The position numbers and the translations under genes are program-made. Below, piece by piece: positions 8,952 through 16,968 of a stretch of DNA of 64,000 nucleotides. Source of the DNA: an uncultured Jannaschia sp. (lineage in GTDB: Bacteria; Pseudomonadota; Alphaproteobacteria; Rhodobacterales; Rhodobacteraceae); assembly GCF_947494025.1 (NCBI RefSeq), contig NZ_CANLTQ010000012.1, forward strand, positions 1-64,000, written 5' to 3'. The notes under the pieces are model-generated. The model was not told the DNA's origin, searched no databases, and saw nothing but the letters and a program-made list of their open reading frames with translations. How positions within the stretch are numbered: the stretch's first letter is position 1; each line of letters starts with the position of its first letter.

Positions 8952-9723
8952 CCTGTCCATCGGCCTTCTCGCCCACAACGAGTCCCTCCTGCTCGGCCCG
9001 ACCCTGCGGAGCCTGGAGGCGGCGATCGCCGCCGTGCAGGAAACGGGCGCCAGCGTCGAGCTGCTGCTGGGCCTCGACAATTGCGACGCGCGGACCCGCG
9101 ACTTCGTGGCGCAGCCGCGCTTCGACCGCTGGCGGCGCACGGATTTCGCGCTCGGGGATCAGGGCCGCGTCCGCAACGAGCTCGCGCGGATGGCCACGGG
9201 CGGCTTCATGGCCTTCGTCGATGCCGACGACCTGTACAGCGAGAACTGGTTCGCCGAGGGGCTGCGCGTCCTTCGGGAGGCGGAGGCGCAAGGCCTGCGG
9301 CGGATCGCGCGGCCCGAGCTGAACTGGCTGTTCGACGCGGGCCAGAGCCTCCTCGTCGTCCCGTCGCAGGACGATCCGCTCTACCTGCCGGAATACCTGC
9401 TGGTCTCGAACCCCTACGACGCGCTCTGCATGGCGCCCCGCCGGGTCTGGCTCGATCATCCCTACGCGGATCGGGCCGTGGCGGAGGGCTATGCCTACGA
9501 GGACTGGCAATGGGCGATCGAGACCACGGCCGCCGGCTGGACCCATGTGGCCGTGCGGGACACGATCATCTTCAAGCGCCGCCGCGACACGTCCCAGACG
9601 GTGCGCGCCGCCGGCGCCAACGTCCATATCCGGCAGGTGCCCGGAACCGCGATCGACGAAGGCCATCTGCTGCGGCCGGACCCGGCGCGGGGCCGCGACG
9701 GCTCGGGGAACCCGGACGCCTGA
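8944..9723 (+). CDS. GT2 family glycosyltransferase
   Basis: 259-residue GT2 (GT-A fold) glycosyltransferase. It begins LSIGLLAHNESLLLGPTLRS, has the DADD metal/nucleotide motif at 93-96, and a late conserved block, AYEDWQWAIETTAAGW followed by IFKRRRD. It aligns throughout with residues about 734-945 of the fused enzyme at 943-3915. Its start lies 8 bases inside the end of the upstream GT4 gene, so the two are translationally coupled and probably act as one complex. No membrane segment is seen. Sugar specificity is unknown. Confidence 0.85.
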   Translation: MADLSIGLLAHNESLLLGPTLRSLEAAIAAVQETGASVELLLGLDNCDARTRDFVAQPRFDRWRRTDFALGDQGRVRNELARMATGGFMAFVDADDLYSENWFAEGLRVLREAEAQGLRRIARPELNWLFDAGQSLLVVPSQDDPLYLPEYLLVSNPYDALCMAPRRVWLDHPYADRAVAEGYAYEDWQWAIETTAAGWTHVAVRDTIIFKRRRDTSQTVRAAGANVHIRQVPGTAIDEGHLLRPDPARGRDGSGNPDA

Positions 9724-9802
9724 GACGAGACGGGCCGTCGCACGGGGCGGGCTTCGGACCCCTTCGGCCAGCGGCGTGAACAACGCCGCGGCGCCCGGGC
9801 CC

Positions 9803-9829
9803 GGGGGCCGCGCCGGAACGCCGGCCCCC
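9803..9829 (+). terminator. GC-rich hairpin after the glycosyltransferase operon
   Basis: GGGGGCCG (9803-9810) pairs with CGGCCCCC (9822-9829) across an 11-base loop, about 80 bases after the GT2 stop and before the SDR promoter. There is no T-tract. Confidence 0.4.
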
Positions 9830-9857
9830 CGCCTGCCGACGCAAACCTCCCGCGGAT

Positions 9858-9883
9858 TGAACAGGGGAGCGCCTCGCGTCGTT
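9858..9883 (+). promoter_or_regulatory. EcfG-type general stress promoter
   Basis: TGAAC (9858-9862), 17 bases, then CGTT (9880-9883) fits the alphaproteobacterial EcfG pattern GGAAC-N16/17-CGTT with one mismatch. It lies 38 bases before the SDR start, a typical promoter distance, and SDRs of this type are common members of the general stress regulon. Confidence 0.5.
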
Positions 9884-9920
9884 AGGGGATGACGACCCCC
9901 GGCGAAGCAAGGAGGATCCC

Positions 9921-10814
9921 ATGGTCGACCGTTTAAAGATGCAGGACCCGCGGACGCAATATCCCGCGCCCCCGTTCCCGAAGCAGCCCCAACCGGCCCC
10001 CGGCCTCGCCCGGCGGCTCGATCCCCCGGCCGACCACGGCGAGGAGAGCTACAGGGGCTCCGGCCGGCTCGAAGGCCGCCGCGCGCTGATCACCGGCGGC
10101 GATTCCGGGATCGGGCGCGCCGTCGCCATCGCCTATGCCCGCGAAGGGGCGGATGTCGCCATCTCCTACCTGCCCGACGAGCAGTCCGACGCGGACGAGG
10201 TCGTGGCCCTCATCGAACGGGCGGGACGTAAGGCCGTGGCCCTGCCCGGTGACGTGACCGACGAAGCCTATGCCCGCGACCTGCCGAAGCGCGCGGCCGA
10301 GGAGATGGGCGGGCTCGACATCCTGGTGGTGAATGCCGGGCACCAGAAGTTCACCCCGTCCTTCGACGAGCTGACCAGCGACGATTTCGACACGACTCTG
10401 CGGACGAACCTCCACGCGCTGTTCTGGACCACGCAGGAAGCGGCCCGGATCATGCCGCCGGGCGCGTCCATCATCACCACGGCCTCCGTCCAGGCCTACG
10501 ACCCTTCGGCCTCGATCATGCACTACGCCACCACCAAGGCCGGCATCGTCGCCTTCACCGAGGCGCTGTCCTCGGAGCTGATCGAGAAGGGCATCCGCGC
10601 CAATTCGGTCGCGCCCGGCCCGATCTGGTCGCCCCTGAACCCCAGCGGCGGCGCCCCGCAGGAAAAGGTGGAGCGCTTCGGCGGATCGAGCACGTTCGGC
10701 CGCCCCGGGCAGCCGGTGGAGCTCGCGCCGATCTACGTGCTTCTGGCCTCGCAGGAGGGCAGCTACCTCACCGGAGAGGTCTACGGCGTCACGGGCGGCA
10801 AGGGCATCGCCTGA
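9921..10814 (+). CDS. SDR family oxidoreductase, stress-associated YghA-like
   Basis: 297-residue NAD(P)-dependent short-chain dehydrogenase. It has a Gly-rich cofactor loop TGGDSGIG at 58-65, NAG at 138-140, catalytic Ser near 189 and the YATTK motif at 202-206, with a C-terminal PGPIWSPL segment. The 50-residue N-terminal extension (DPRTQYPAPPFPKQPQPAPG) is characteristic of the YghA/YdaD general-stress subgroup. The start is fixed by a strong AAGGAGG eight bases upstream. An EcfG-like promoter precedes the gene. The substrate is unknown; a role in oxidative or osmotic stress is inferred from the subgroup. Confidence 0.88.
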   Translation: MVDRLKMQDPRTQYPAPPFPKQPQPAPGLARRLDPPADHGEESYRGSGRLEGRRALITGGDSGIGRAVAIAYAREGADVAISYLPDEQSDADEVVALIERAGRKAVALPGDVTDEAYARDLPKRAAEEMGGLDILVVNAGHQKFTPSFDELTSDDFDTTLRTNLHALFWTTQEAARIMPPGASIITTASVQAYDPSASIMHYATTKAGIVAFTEALSSELIEKGIRANSVAPGPIWSPLNPSGGAPQEKVERFGGSSTFGRPGQPVELAPIYVLLASQEGSYLTGEVYGVTGGKGIA

Positions 10815-10819
10815 GCGGC

Positions 10820-10842
10820 GGGATGCCCCCGCGGGGAATCCC
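10820..10842 (+). terminator. Hairpin after the SDR gene
   Basis: GGGAT and ATCCC enclose the palindromic core CCCCGCGGGG, 5 bases after the SDR stop. It could terminate or protect the SDR transcript. The core equals that of the palindromes at the partition locus but the flanks differ. Confidence 0.35.
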
Positions 10843-10888
10843 TCGACCGGACCGCATCGCGAACCGCATCGACCCCGGAGACCAGAGC

Positions 10889-10978
10889 ATGACCGACCGC
10901 CCGCGCCCCCACGATGACCCGAGGCCGAAACCGGACCACGCCCCGGCGGCCGCCCCGCCGATGCGGGGCCTTGCATGA
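10889..10978 (+). CDS. 29-residue leader peptide coupled to the cation exchanger
   Basis: Short reading frame MTDRPRPHDDPRPKPDHAPA... of 29 codons, with GGAG nine bases before its ATG. Its TGA overlaps the ATG of the exchanger gene (ATGA at 10975-10978), the arrangement of translational coupling. The product is Pro-, Asp- and His-rich and strongly hydrophilic. It may be a real small protein, or simply a leader that delivers ribosomes to the exchanger start, which lacks a good ribosome site of its own. No family is recognised. Confidence 0.4.
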   Translation: MTDRPRPHDDPRPKPDHAPAAAPPMRGLA

Positions 10979-12009
10979 TCGACCTGGCGAACGCATCCCT
11001 CCTGCTGGTCGCGGCGGTCTTCGCCGTTTCCGCCCTGTGCATCGGGATCGCCGGATGGCGCCTGTCGGGGGTCGCCGACCAGCTCGCCGACCGGACCGGC
11101 ATGGGCGAGATCGTCGCCGGCGCCCTTTTCGTCGGCGCGGCCACGTCCCTGCCGGGCGCGATCACCTCCGTGACCACGGCGCTGCAGGACGCGCCGGGCC
11201 TTGCCGTCGGCAACGCGCTCGGCGGGCTCACCGCACAGACGGCGTTCATCGCGGTGGCGGACCTGTTCTACCGGCGCGCCAATCTCGAACACGCGGCCGC
11301 AAGCGTGACCGGGCTCGCGCAGGGCGTGCTGCTCGTGGCGCTCCTGTCGGTGCCGCTCATCGCCTCGGTCCAGCCGCCGGTCACGATCTGGGGCATCCAT
11401 CCCGCCTCGCTCCTCATCCCCGTCGGCTACGGAATGGGGCTCCGCCTCCTGACCCGGATCAAGGAGGAGCCGATGTGGTCGGCGGTGCAGACCGACGAGA
11501 CGCGCGAGGAGATCTCGGAGACGGAGGACGGCGAGGACGCGCCCTCGGACCGGTCGCTCTGGCTGCGCTTCTTCCTTTACGCGGGGGTGACGGCGGCGGC
11601 GGGTTACCTGATCGGCGAGGCGAGCATCGCCCTCGTCCAGAAGACCGGCCTGTCGGAATCCGCCGTGGGCACCGTGTTCGCGGCGGTCGCGAACTCCCTG
11701 CCCGAGCTGATCACCGCGATCGCCGCCGTCCGCATCGGCGCCGTCAACCTCGCCGTGGGCGACGTGATCGGCGGCAACGCCTTCGAGGTCATGTTCCTCT
11801 GCGTGGCCGACTTCGCGTATGACGGCTCCATCTACGAGGCGATGACCGACGGGGACCGGACCACGGGGCTGATCGCGATGCTGATGACGACGGTGCTTCT
11901 TCTCGGCATGCTACGGCGCGAAAAGGCGGGCATCGCCCGGATCGGCTTCGAAAGCGCGTTCGTGCTCTGCCTCTACGCCGTCTCCGTGGGTCTCATCTTC
12001 CTGCGATGA
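10975..12009 (+). CDS. Sodium/calcium exchanger family (CaCA) membrane protein
   Basis: 344-residue integral membrane protein with two inverted alpha-repeat signatures of cation/Ca2+ antiporters. The first is about residues 45-85 (GALFVGAATSLPGAITSV...AVGNALGG) and the second about 228-262 (VFAAVANSLPELITAIAAV...GDVIGGNAFEV). Some ten hydrophobic helices are split by an acidic cytoplasmic loop (about 170-190, ETREEISETEDGED), as usual in the family. The expected role is Na+- or H+-coupled extrusion of Ca2+ or a related cation across the inner membrane. The start overlaps the small upstream frame by 4 bases. It is convergent with the esterase gene. Confidence 0.85.
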   Translation: MIDLANASLLLVAAVFAVSALCIGIAGWRLSGVADQLADRTGMGEIVAGALFVGAATSLPGAITSVTTALQDAPGLAVGNALGGLTAQTAFIAVADLFYRRANLEHAAASVTGLAQGVLLVALLSVPLIASVQPPVTIWGIHPASLLIPVGYGMGLRLLTRIKEEPMWSAVQTDETREEISETEDGEDAPSDRSLWLRFFLYAGVTAAAGYLIGEASIALVQKTGLSESAVGTVFAAVANSLPELITAIAAVRIGAVNLAVGDVIGGNAFEVMFLCVADFAYDGSIYEAMTDGDRTTGLIAMLMTTVLLLGMLRREKAGIARIGFESAFVLCLYAVSVGLIFLR

Positions 12010-12119
12010 CACGCGACGCGGCGGGGCCGACGCTGCGCACTCTCCCAGAAACCGAGCTGTTTCATGGAGCGGATCGGGGGGCGGGTCGTCGCGGTGCCGA
12101 CCGGGCTTGGCCGGCACCG

Positions 12120-12152
12120 CGCTGCCGGATGGTCGACCGACCTCCGGCAGCG
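12120..12152. terminator. Bidirectional hairpin between convergent genes
   Basis: CGCTGCCGGA (12120-12129) pairs perfectly with TCCGGCAGCG (12143-12152), with an inner GGTCG/CGACC pair. It sits between the exchanger stop and the esterase stop. A second hairpin (GGTGCCG/CGGCACC) precedes it at about 12096-12119. Confidence 0.5.
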
Positions 12153-12160
12153 TTCGGGGA

Positions 12161-13231
12161 TCAATCCGAAAGGTCGGCTTCCAGCCGTTCCACGGCGTAG
12201 TCCTGCGCTGCCGCCGCGCCCTCGACGATTGCCGCCATGCCGAAAAACTCGTGCGTGACGCCCTCGAAGGTGCGTTGCTCCACGGGCGACCCGGCGGCTT
12301 CGATCGCCTCCGCCAGCATCTCGCCGTCGCTCAGAAGCGGGTCGATCTCGGCGTTGATGATGGTCACCGGCGGCAGGCCCGCCAGATCGGCGTCCACGAG
12401 GCTGATCCGCGGATCGGAAAGCTGGCTCTCGTCGGTCACGGTGAGGTCGAAGAACCATTCCATCATCGCGCGGCTCAGCGGGATCGCCTCCGCGTTCGCC
12501 TCGTAGCTCTCGGTGTCGAGGCTGGTCTGCGCGACCGGATAGACGGAGACGATGTGGTCGGGCTCGGTCAGCTGCTGGTCCCGCGCCGCGATCGCCGTGG
12601 CCACGACCATGTTGCCGCCCACGCTCTCGCCGACGAGGGCCAGGCGGTCGGCGTCGGCATTGTATTGCCCGCTGTTCTCGACGGCCCACTTGTAGCCCGC
12701 CAGCACGTCCTCGTGGGCGGCCGGGAACGGATCCTCCGGGGCGTGGCGGTATTCGAGCGAGATCACCACCGCGTCGAGCTTGTCGGCAAGCGCCGCGGCC
12801 GAGGCGTCGTAGGTGTCGATATCGGCGATGACCCAGCCGCCGCCGTGGACGTAGACGACGAGCGGGAACGGCCCCTCGCCGGCATCGGTCGGCGTATAGA
12901 CGCGGGCCGGCTGATCGCCCGCCGCGGCGGGATAGGTGATGTCCTGCCGGGTGACGGCGGGCTCGGCCACGTCGAGGCCGTCCTCCTCGATCACCTTCGC
13001 CACCGCATCGGCCGGCGTCGGCTGCTCGCGCGCGTTCTCGGCGGAAAGCTCGGGGAGGGGCTTCGGTTCGAGCGATTGCAGCGCCTCGAGCACGCGCGCC
13101 ATGTCGTCGTCGGCGCGCGACATGGTCCCCGACATCGCGGCGTCGTCCTGGGCGGACGCCGGCGCGGCGAGGGTCATCGCGCAGGCGATGGTCGCCAGGG
13201 CGGATACGGGTCGGGTCGGTCTGGTCGGCAT
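12161..13231 (-). CDS. Secreted alpha/beta hydrolase, HSL-type esterase
   Basis: 356 residues with a Sec signal peptide (hydrophobic 9-24, likely cleavage after Ala27 in ASA-Q). The catalytic core is of the hormone-sensitive-lipase type: oxyanion motif HGGGW at 129-133, nucleophile elbow GESVGG with Ser203, acid Asp297 and His327 (GVTHEF). This predicts a periplasmic carboxylesterase acting on short acyl esters. The start ATG has AAGGTGAG seven bases upstream. It stands alone, with the ZIP permease gene upstream in the same direction after a 200-base gap. Confidence 0.87.
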   Translation of the reverse strand: MPTRPTRPVSALATIACAMTLAAPASAQDDAAMSGTMSRADDDMARVLEALQSLEPKPLPELSAENAREQPTPADAVAKVIEEDGLDVAEPAVTRQDITYPAAAGDQPARVYTPTDAGEGPFPLVVYVHGGGWVIADIDTYDASAAALADKLDAVVISLEYRHAPEDPFPAAHEDVLAGYKWAVENSGQYNADADRLALVGESVGGNMVVATAIAARDQQLTEPDHIVSVYPVAQTSLDTESYEANAEAIPLSRAMMEWFFDLTVTDESQLSDPRISLVDADLAGLPPVTIINAEIDPLLSDGEMLAEAIEAAGSPVEQRTFEGVTHEFFGMAAIVEGAAAAQDYAVERLEADLSD

Positions 13232-13397
13232 GGGATCTCACCTTTTCTGATCGTGGACGCGGCGGAACGGACGATTCCCCGCGCCCCGCGGTCCAACGCA
13301 ACGCGGACCGGGCGCATTCGATCCCGCGCGGCGCGGATCGTCCCGTCGGGCACCCCGGAGGCGGGACGGGCGTCCGGCGACAACCCGGATCACCGGG

Positions 13398-13416
13398 CAC
13401 GCCGGCCCCGGGCGTG
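13398..13416 (-). terminator. Hairpin after the ZIP permease gene
   Basis: CACGCC and GGCGTG with a 7-base loop, lying about 22 bases beyond the permease stop in the direction of transcription. There is no clear T-run. Confidence 0.35.
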
Positions 13417-13438
13417 GATCTTCAACCGTGCTCCGCGC

Positions 13439-14218
13439 TCAATGCGCCAGCTCCGTGAGGAGAAAGGCCGCGGCGAAGCCGACGGTCGCCGCCAGGGCGA
13501 CCCACGGGCCACCGGTCTGGAACGCTTCGGGGAACATCGTGTCCGCGAGCATCGCGAGGATGCCGCCGGCGGCCAGGGCCAGAATGAAGCTCTGCGCGGC
13601 GGGCGGCAGCCCCGCGAGCAGCGCGAAGCCCAGAACGCAGGACGCCGTGCAGGCCAGCGCCACCAGGCTCCAGGCGACGACGATATAGGTCGTCGAGCGC
13701 CCTTCCTTCCGCATGCCCACGGTGGAGGCGATGGCGCCGGGCAGGTTCGACAGGAACACCGCGCCGAGCAGCACGTAGCCGAGGCCCTGCTCGGCGGCGA
13801 GACCGATGCCGATGGCCGCGTTCTCGGGCACCCCGTCGAGGACCGTGCCCACCAGTACCGCCATGCCGGAGATCGTCGCCTGTTCTTGGGTTTCGGGGAT
13901 GCGCTCGGCCCCCGCGCGCACGTCGCCGGCATCCCGCCCGGTGCGGCGCGGGCTCTCCTGCGCGCCCTGTTCCAGCATCTGGTCGAGGACGATGTAGACG
14001 ATGCAGCCGGCGAGAAGCCCCCCGATGGCCCAGCCGATGAAGCCGCCCTCCGTCGCCTCGGCCATCAGCTCGGAGGTGAGCGCCACGACGAGGACGCCGG
14101 CCCCGAACGCGATGATGCTCGCGAGCACGCGGCGCGGGATCGGCAGGACCAGACCGATCGCGACGCCGATCGGAAAGGCGGAGGAGGCGAGAAGGCCCAT
14201 CACGAGCGCGGTCTGCAT
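13439..14218 (-). CDS. ZIP family divalent metal transporter
   Basis: 259-residue membrane protein with about eight hydrophobic helices. The motif DGVPENAAIGIGL (about residues 127-139) corresponds to the metal-binding HNxPEG helix of ZIP permeases, and the following SNLPGAIASTVGM matches the second metal helix. The loop between helices 3 and 4 (about 83-112) is polar but not His-rich. The expected role is import of Zn2+, Fe2+ or a similar ion. The gene lies 84 bases downstream of the HWE kinase on the same strand, so it could be co-transcribed, though no functional link is evident. Confidence 0.8.
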   Translation of the reverse strand: MQTALVMGLLASSAFPIGVAIGLVLPIPRRVLASIIAFGAGVLVVALTSELMAEATEGGFIGWAIGGLLAGCIVYIVLDQMLEQGAQESPRRTGRDAGDVRAGAERIPETQEQATISGMAVLVGTVLDGVPENAAIGIGLAAEQGLGYVLLGAVFLSNLPGAIASTVGMRKEGRSTTYIVVAWSLVALACTASCVLGFALLAGLPPAAQSFILALAAGGILAMLADTMFPEAFQTGGPWVALAATVGFAAAFLLTELAH

Positions 14219-14302
14219 GGTGCGGGTCCTCCGTCTGGCCTGACCGGAGCGAACGACGGATCCGGCGCGCGTGCAAGCGCGTCGTCCCGACGCCCGGCGG
14301 GC

Positions 14303-15361
14303 CTAGTCCGCGGCGACGGGCGCGCGCACCTTCCAGAACAGGCCCTCGGGCCGGAAGAGCAGCTCCGTCTCGCCGCCGAGCTCGCGCGAGGTGTAGGACC
14401 GCAGGAGGCGGGTGCCGAAGCTGGTCCGCGCCGGCTCGGCCACGGGCGGACCGCCCCGCTCCGTCCACTCGAACTCCAGCGCGTCGTCGTCGAGGCGCCA
14501 GCGGATCGCCACGGCCCCCGTCCCGGTCGAGAGCGCGCCGTATTTGGACGCGTTCGTCGCAAGCTCGTGGAGCGCCATGGCGAGGGCGAGCCCGGCCCGG
14601 GGCCGCAGCGCGAACTCGGGGCCCTCGATCACGAGGTTCGACCCTTCGGCGTCGCGATAGGGCGCCATCACGTTTTCCACGAGGCTCCGCAGCGTGCCGG
14701 GATGCGCCGTATGCCCGTTCAGCATCTGGTGCGCCTCGGCCAGCGCGCGGGTGCGGCCCTCGAAGGCCGTCGCGAACTCGTCCAGGTCGCGGGCCTCGCG
14801 CCGGGTCAGATTGAGGATGCCGAGAATCTTCGCCAGAAGGTTCTTCACCCGGTGGTCGAGCTCGGAGAGCAGGAACTGCAGGTGCCGCTCCTGCGCGCCC
14901 TGATCCGCGATCTGGTCGCGCACCATCCGCTGCCGCCGCCGCGACCCGATCAGCGTGACGAGCGTGGAGCGCAGGGTCCGCGCCCGCGTCGGCCGCTGCA
15001 GGATCACCAGCTCGACCCGCTCCGCCGCGCCGCCCGGCAGCCTGAGCCCCGGCGGCAGCCGCCCCGCATCGGCGACGAGCGCGAGCACGGGCAGCGCCGA
15101 CCAGGACGGCTGCGCCTCGAGGTGTCGCAGCAGGGTCTCGCCGGTCCGGCGGTGAAGCGCCTCCTCGGTCAGGACCACCGCGTCGCAGCCCTCCGCCATC
15201 CGCGCGGCGAGCGCGTCGCTGGCGGTGACCGCGACCGGATCGGATTCGACGTCGCGGGCGATCTCCGACAGCACGTCCGCGTCGCGGCCGAGCGGCGCGT
15301 AGATCAGGACCCTCGGATCGGGCCCGCCGGGGGCGCGCAGGCCCTCCTCGGCCGGGGCCAC
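14303..15361 (-). CDS. HWE-family sensor histidine kinase with degenerate receiver domain
   Basis: 352 residues. Residues 16-135 fold like a response-regulator receiver (RVLIYAP..., DAVVLTEEAL, VLALVA), but the position of the phospho-Asp reads Thr-Glu (about 65-66), so it is probably a pseudo-receiver. Residues 166-310 are a HWE/HisKA_2 kinase: H-box ELDHRVKNLL with His170, N-box HELATNASKYG with Asn270, and the EWTE motif at 298-301 that names the family. It starts with GTG three bases after the KaiC-like stop, so the pair is translationally coupled. There is no membrane segment, so it is a soluble kinase. The partner response regulator is not in the window. Confidence 0.87.
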   Translation of the reverse strand: MAPAEEGLRAPGGPDPRVLIYAPLGRDADVLSEIARDVESDPVAVTASDALAARMAEGCDAVVLTEEALHRRTGETLLRHLEAQPSWSALPVLALVADAGRLPPGLRLPGGAAERVELVILQRPTRARTLRSTLVTLIGSRRRQRMVRDQIADQGAQERHLQFLLSELDHRVKNLLAKILGILNLTRREARDLDEFATAFEGRTRALAEAHQMLNGHTAHPGTLRSLVENVMAPYRDAEGSNLVIEGPEFALRPRAGLALAMALHELATNASKYGALSTGTGAVAIRWRLDDDALEFEWTERGGPPVAEPARTSFGTRLLRSYTSRELGGETELLFRPEGLFWKVRAPVAAD

Positions 15362-15364
15362 GGC

Positions 15365-16825
15365 CTAGACCACGACGAGATGGGGGCGCGCGACCTGGGC
15401 GGATGGCACCACGTTGACGCTGCGATCGCCGATCAGCAGCTCGCGCACCCGCTGTTCGTGATCGCCCTGCCGCTTCTTCAGCACGGTGAGCGTCCGCCGA
15501 AGATCCCCTCCGCGCTCCTCGTTCCGCAACAGGAGCGCGCTGTCGGCGAAGTAGCCGATGTCGATCCCCGCCGAGTTCTCGCCCTCGAGCAGGCCGTGCT
15601 GCGTCAGCGTCAGGACGGTGAGCACGTTGCGGCGGGACAGGTAGGTGAGCAGCGTGTGCAGCTGCGCGATAAGGTCGGCGCCGTTGGGATGCGCGCCGAG
15701 GAAGCCGCTCAGCGAATCGATGACCACGAGTTCGGCGCCCCGGCGATCCACCGTGTCGACCACGGTCTGGATGAACTCGCCGGCGGACATCTCGGAGGAG
15801 TCGAACTGCTCGAGGATCAGCTTGCCCGCCGCCTCCTGCTCCTCCAGCCGGAAGCCCAGCTTTTCCGAACGCCGCCGGAAGATCGCTGGCCGCTCCTCGA
15901 ACAGGAACATGGCCGCGATGCGGTTCTCGCGCATCGCGGCGCTGGCATAGGCCGTGCAGAGGGTCGATTTGCCCGTTCCCGAATGCCCCGCGATCAGGCA
16001 GGTCGTCCCCAGAAGAAGCCCACCGCCCAGCATCTCGTCGAGCCCGTCGATCCCGGATACGATCTCCCCCCCGGAAAGCCGGTCCACGGCGTCCCGCGGG
16101 ACCACGCGCGGAAACACCGACAGCCCGCCCCTGCGGACCGTCAGATTGTGGTAGCCCTCCACGAAGGCATGGCCGCGCATCTTGCCGACATGCAGGCGGC
16201 GCATCGTCGCCCCGTAGCCCGGGTTCTCCTGTTCCAGCTTCAGCGTGCCGTTGACCATCCCCTCGAGCTGGCGATCCCCGAGGCTCCCGTCGTTGTAGTC
16301 GAGCGCCAGCGTGGTGGCGCCGAGGCGCCCGACCGTTTCGCGCAGCAGCAGAAGCTCGCGGCGGTAGCTCAGCGGATCGTGGGCCAGAAGCCGCATTTCA
16401 AACAGGGAATCGATCACCACGCGATGGGCGCCGGAGCCCGAGATCAGCGTTTCGATCCGGTTCACGGCCTGCGAAAGCTCGGCATCGGCCGTATCGAGCA
16501 CGGTCTGCCGGTCGTCGAGCCCGGGCGCGCGGCCGATCGCCGAGACCTGCTCGATCGTGATGCCATCGAGATCGAAGCCGTGCGACGCCGCGATCCGCTC
16601 CAGATCGGCCCGGTCCTGCGACAGCGTCACGAACAGCGTCCGCTCCCCGCGGCGATGCCCCTCCAGCAGGAATTGCAGGCCCAGCGTCGTCTTGCCGGTC
16701 CCCGGCGCGCCGCCGACGTAATAGAAGGCGCCCGCCGGCAAGCCGCCGCGCAGCACGTCGTCGAGGCCCGGCACCCCCGTCGTCACGAGGCTGGTTCCAT
16801 GCTGTTCCGTCAAGGCGAACTCCAC
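15365..16825 (-). CDS. KaiC-like tandem RecA-fold ATPase
   Basis: 486 residues from GTG 16825, a start chosen because a promoter-like TTGAGC-N17-TATACG lies just upstream; a longer frame to 16981 would run into the divergent gene. Two KaiC domains are present: Walker A GGAPGTGKTT at 38-47 and GHSGTGKST at 280-288, with Walker B-like VVIDS in each half (137-141, 367-371). The paired Glu that drives ATP hydrolysis is kept in the second domain (FEER, 310-311) but reads Ser-Gln in the first (69-70). At the place of the KaiC phosphorylation pair Ser431/Thr432, my hand alignment shows Gly-Tyr (424-425). It is therefore KaiC-like without clock phosphosites. No KaiA or KaiB is nearby. Confidence 0.87.
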   Translation of the reverse strand: MEFALTEQHGTSLVTTGVPGLDDVLRGGLPAGAFYYVGGAPGTGKTTLGLQFLLEGHRRGERTLFVTLSQDRADLERIAASHGFDLDGITIEQVSAIGRAPGLDDRQTVLDTADAELSQAVNRIETLISGSGAHRVVIDSLFEMRLLAHDPLSYRRELLLLRETVGRLGATTLALDYNDGSLGDRQLEGMVNGTLKLEQENPGYGATMRRLHVGKMRGHAFVEGYHNLTVRRGGLSVFPRVVPRDAVDRLSGGEIVSGIDGLDEMLGGGLLLGTTCLIAGHSGTGKSTLCTAYASAAMRENRIAAMFLFEERPAIFRRRSEKLGFRLEEQEAAGKLILEQFDSSEMSAGEFIQTVVDTVDRRGAELVVIDSLSGFLGAHPNGADLIAQLHTLLTYLSRRNVLTVLTLTQHGLLEGENSAGIDIGYFADSALLLRNEERGGDLRRTLTVLKKRQGDHEQRVRELLIGDRSVNVVPSAQVARPHLVVV

Positions 16826-16858
16826 AGTCCGGCGCGTCCCTTGCGCGTCCCCCGTTTG

Positions 16859-16887
16859 CGTATAATGCGTAATTCTGGAATGCTCAA
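16859..16887 (-). promoter_or_regulatory. Promoter of the KaiC-like/HWE operon
   Basis: Reading the minus strand, TTGAGC (16887-16882), 17 bases, then TATACG (16864-16859). Transcription would begin near 16852, leaving a leader of about 27 bases before the GTG start at 16825. The plus strand has a perfect TATAAT at 16861-16866 but no matching -35. Confidence 0.5.
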
Positions 16888-16968
16888 TCGACCGAATGAC
16901 GCGAACTTTGCAGGATGCGAATCCGGACGTATTGCGGGTCGCCCAGATAGCGGGAACGGACCAGAGCG

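Noticed and set aside
10827-10836. CCCCGCGGGG as a further parS copy
   Set aside because: Only the 10-base core matches; the AAAT/ATTT arms that define the par-locus sites are absent, and it fits the hairpin after the SDR gene.
15365-16825. A circadian clock locus
   Set aside because: No KaiA or KaiB, and the phosphorylation residues appear to be missing; KaiC homology alone does not show timekeeping.
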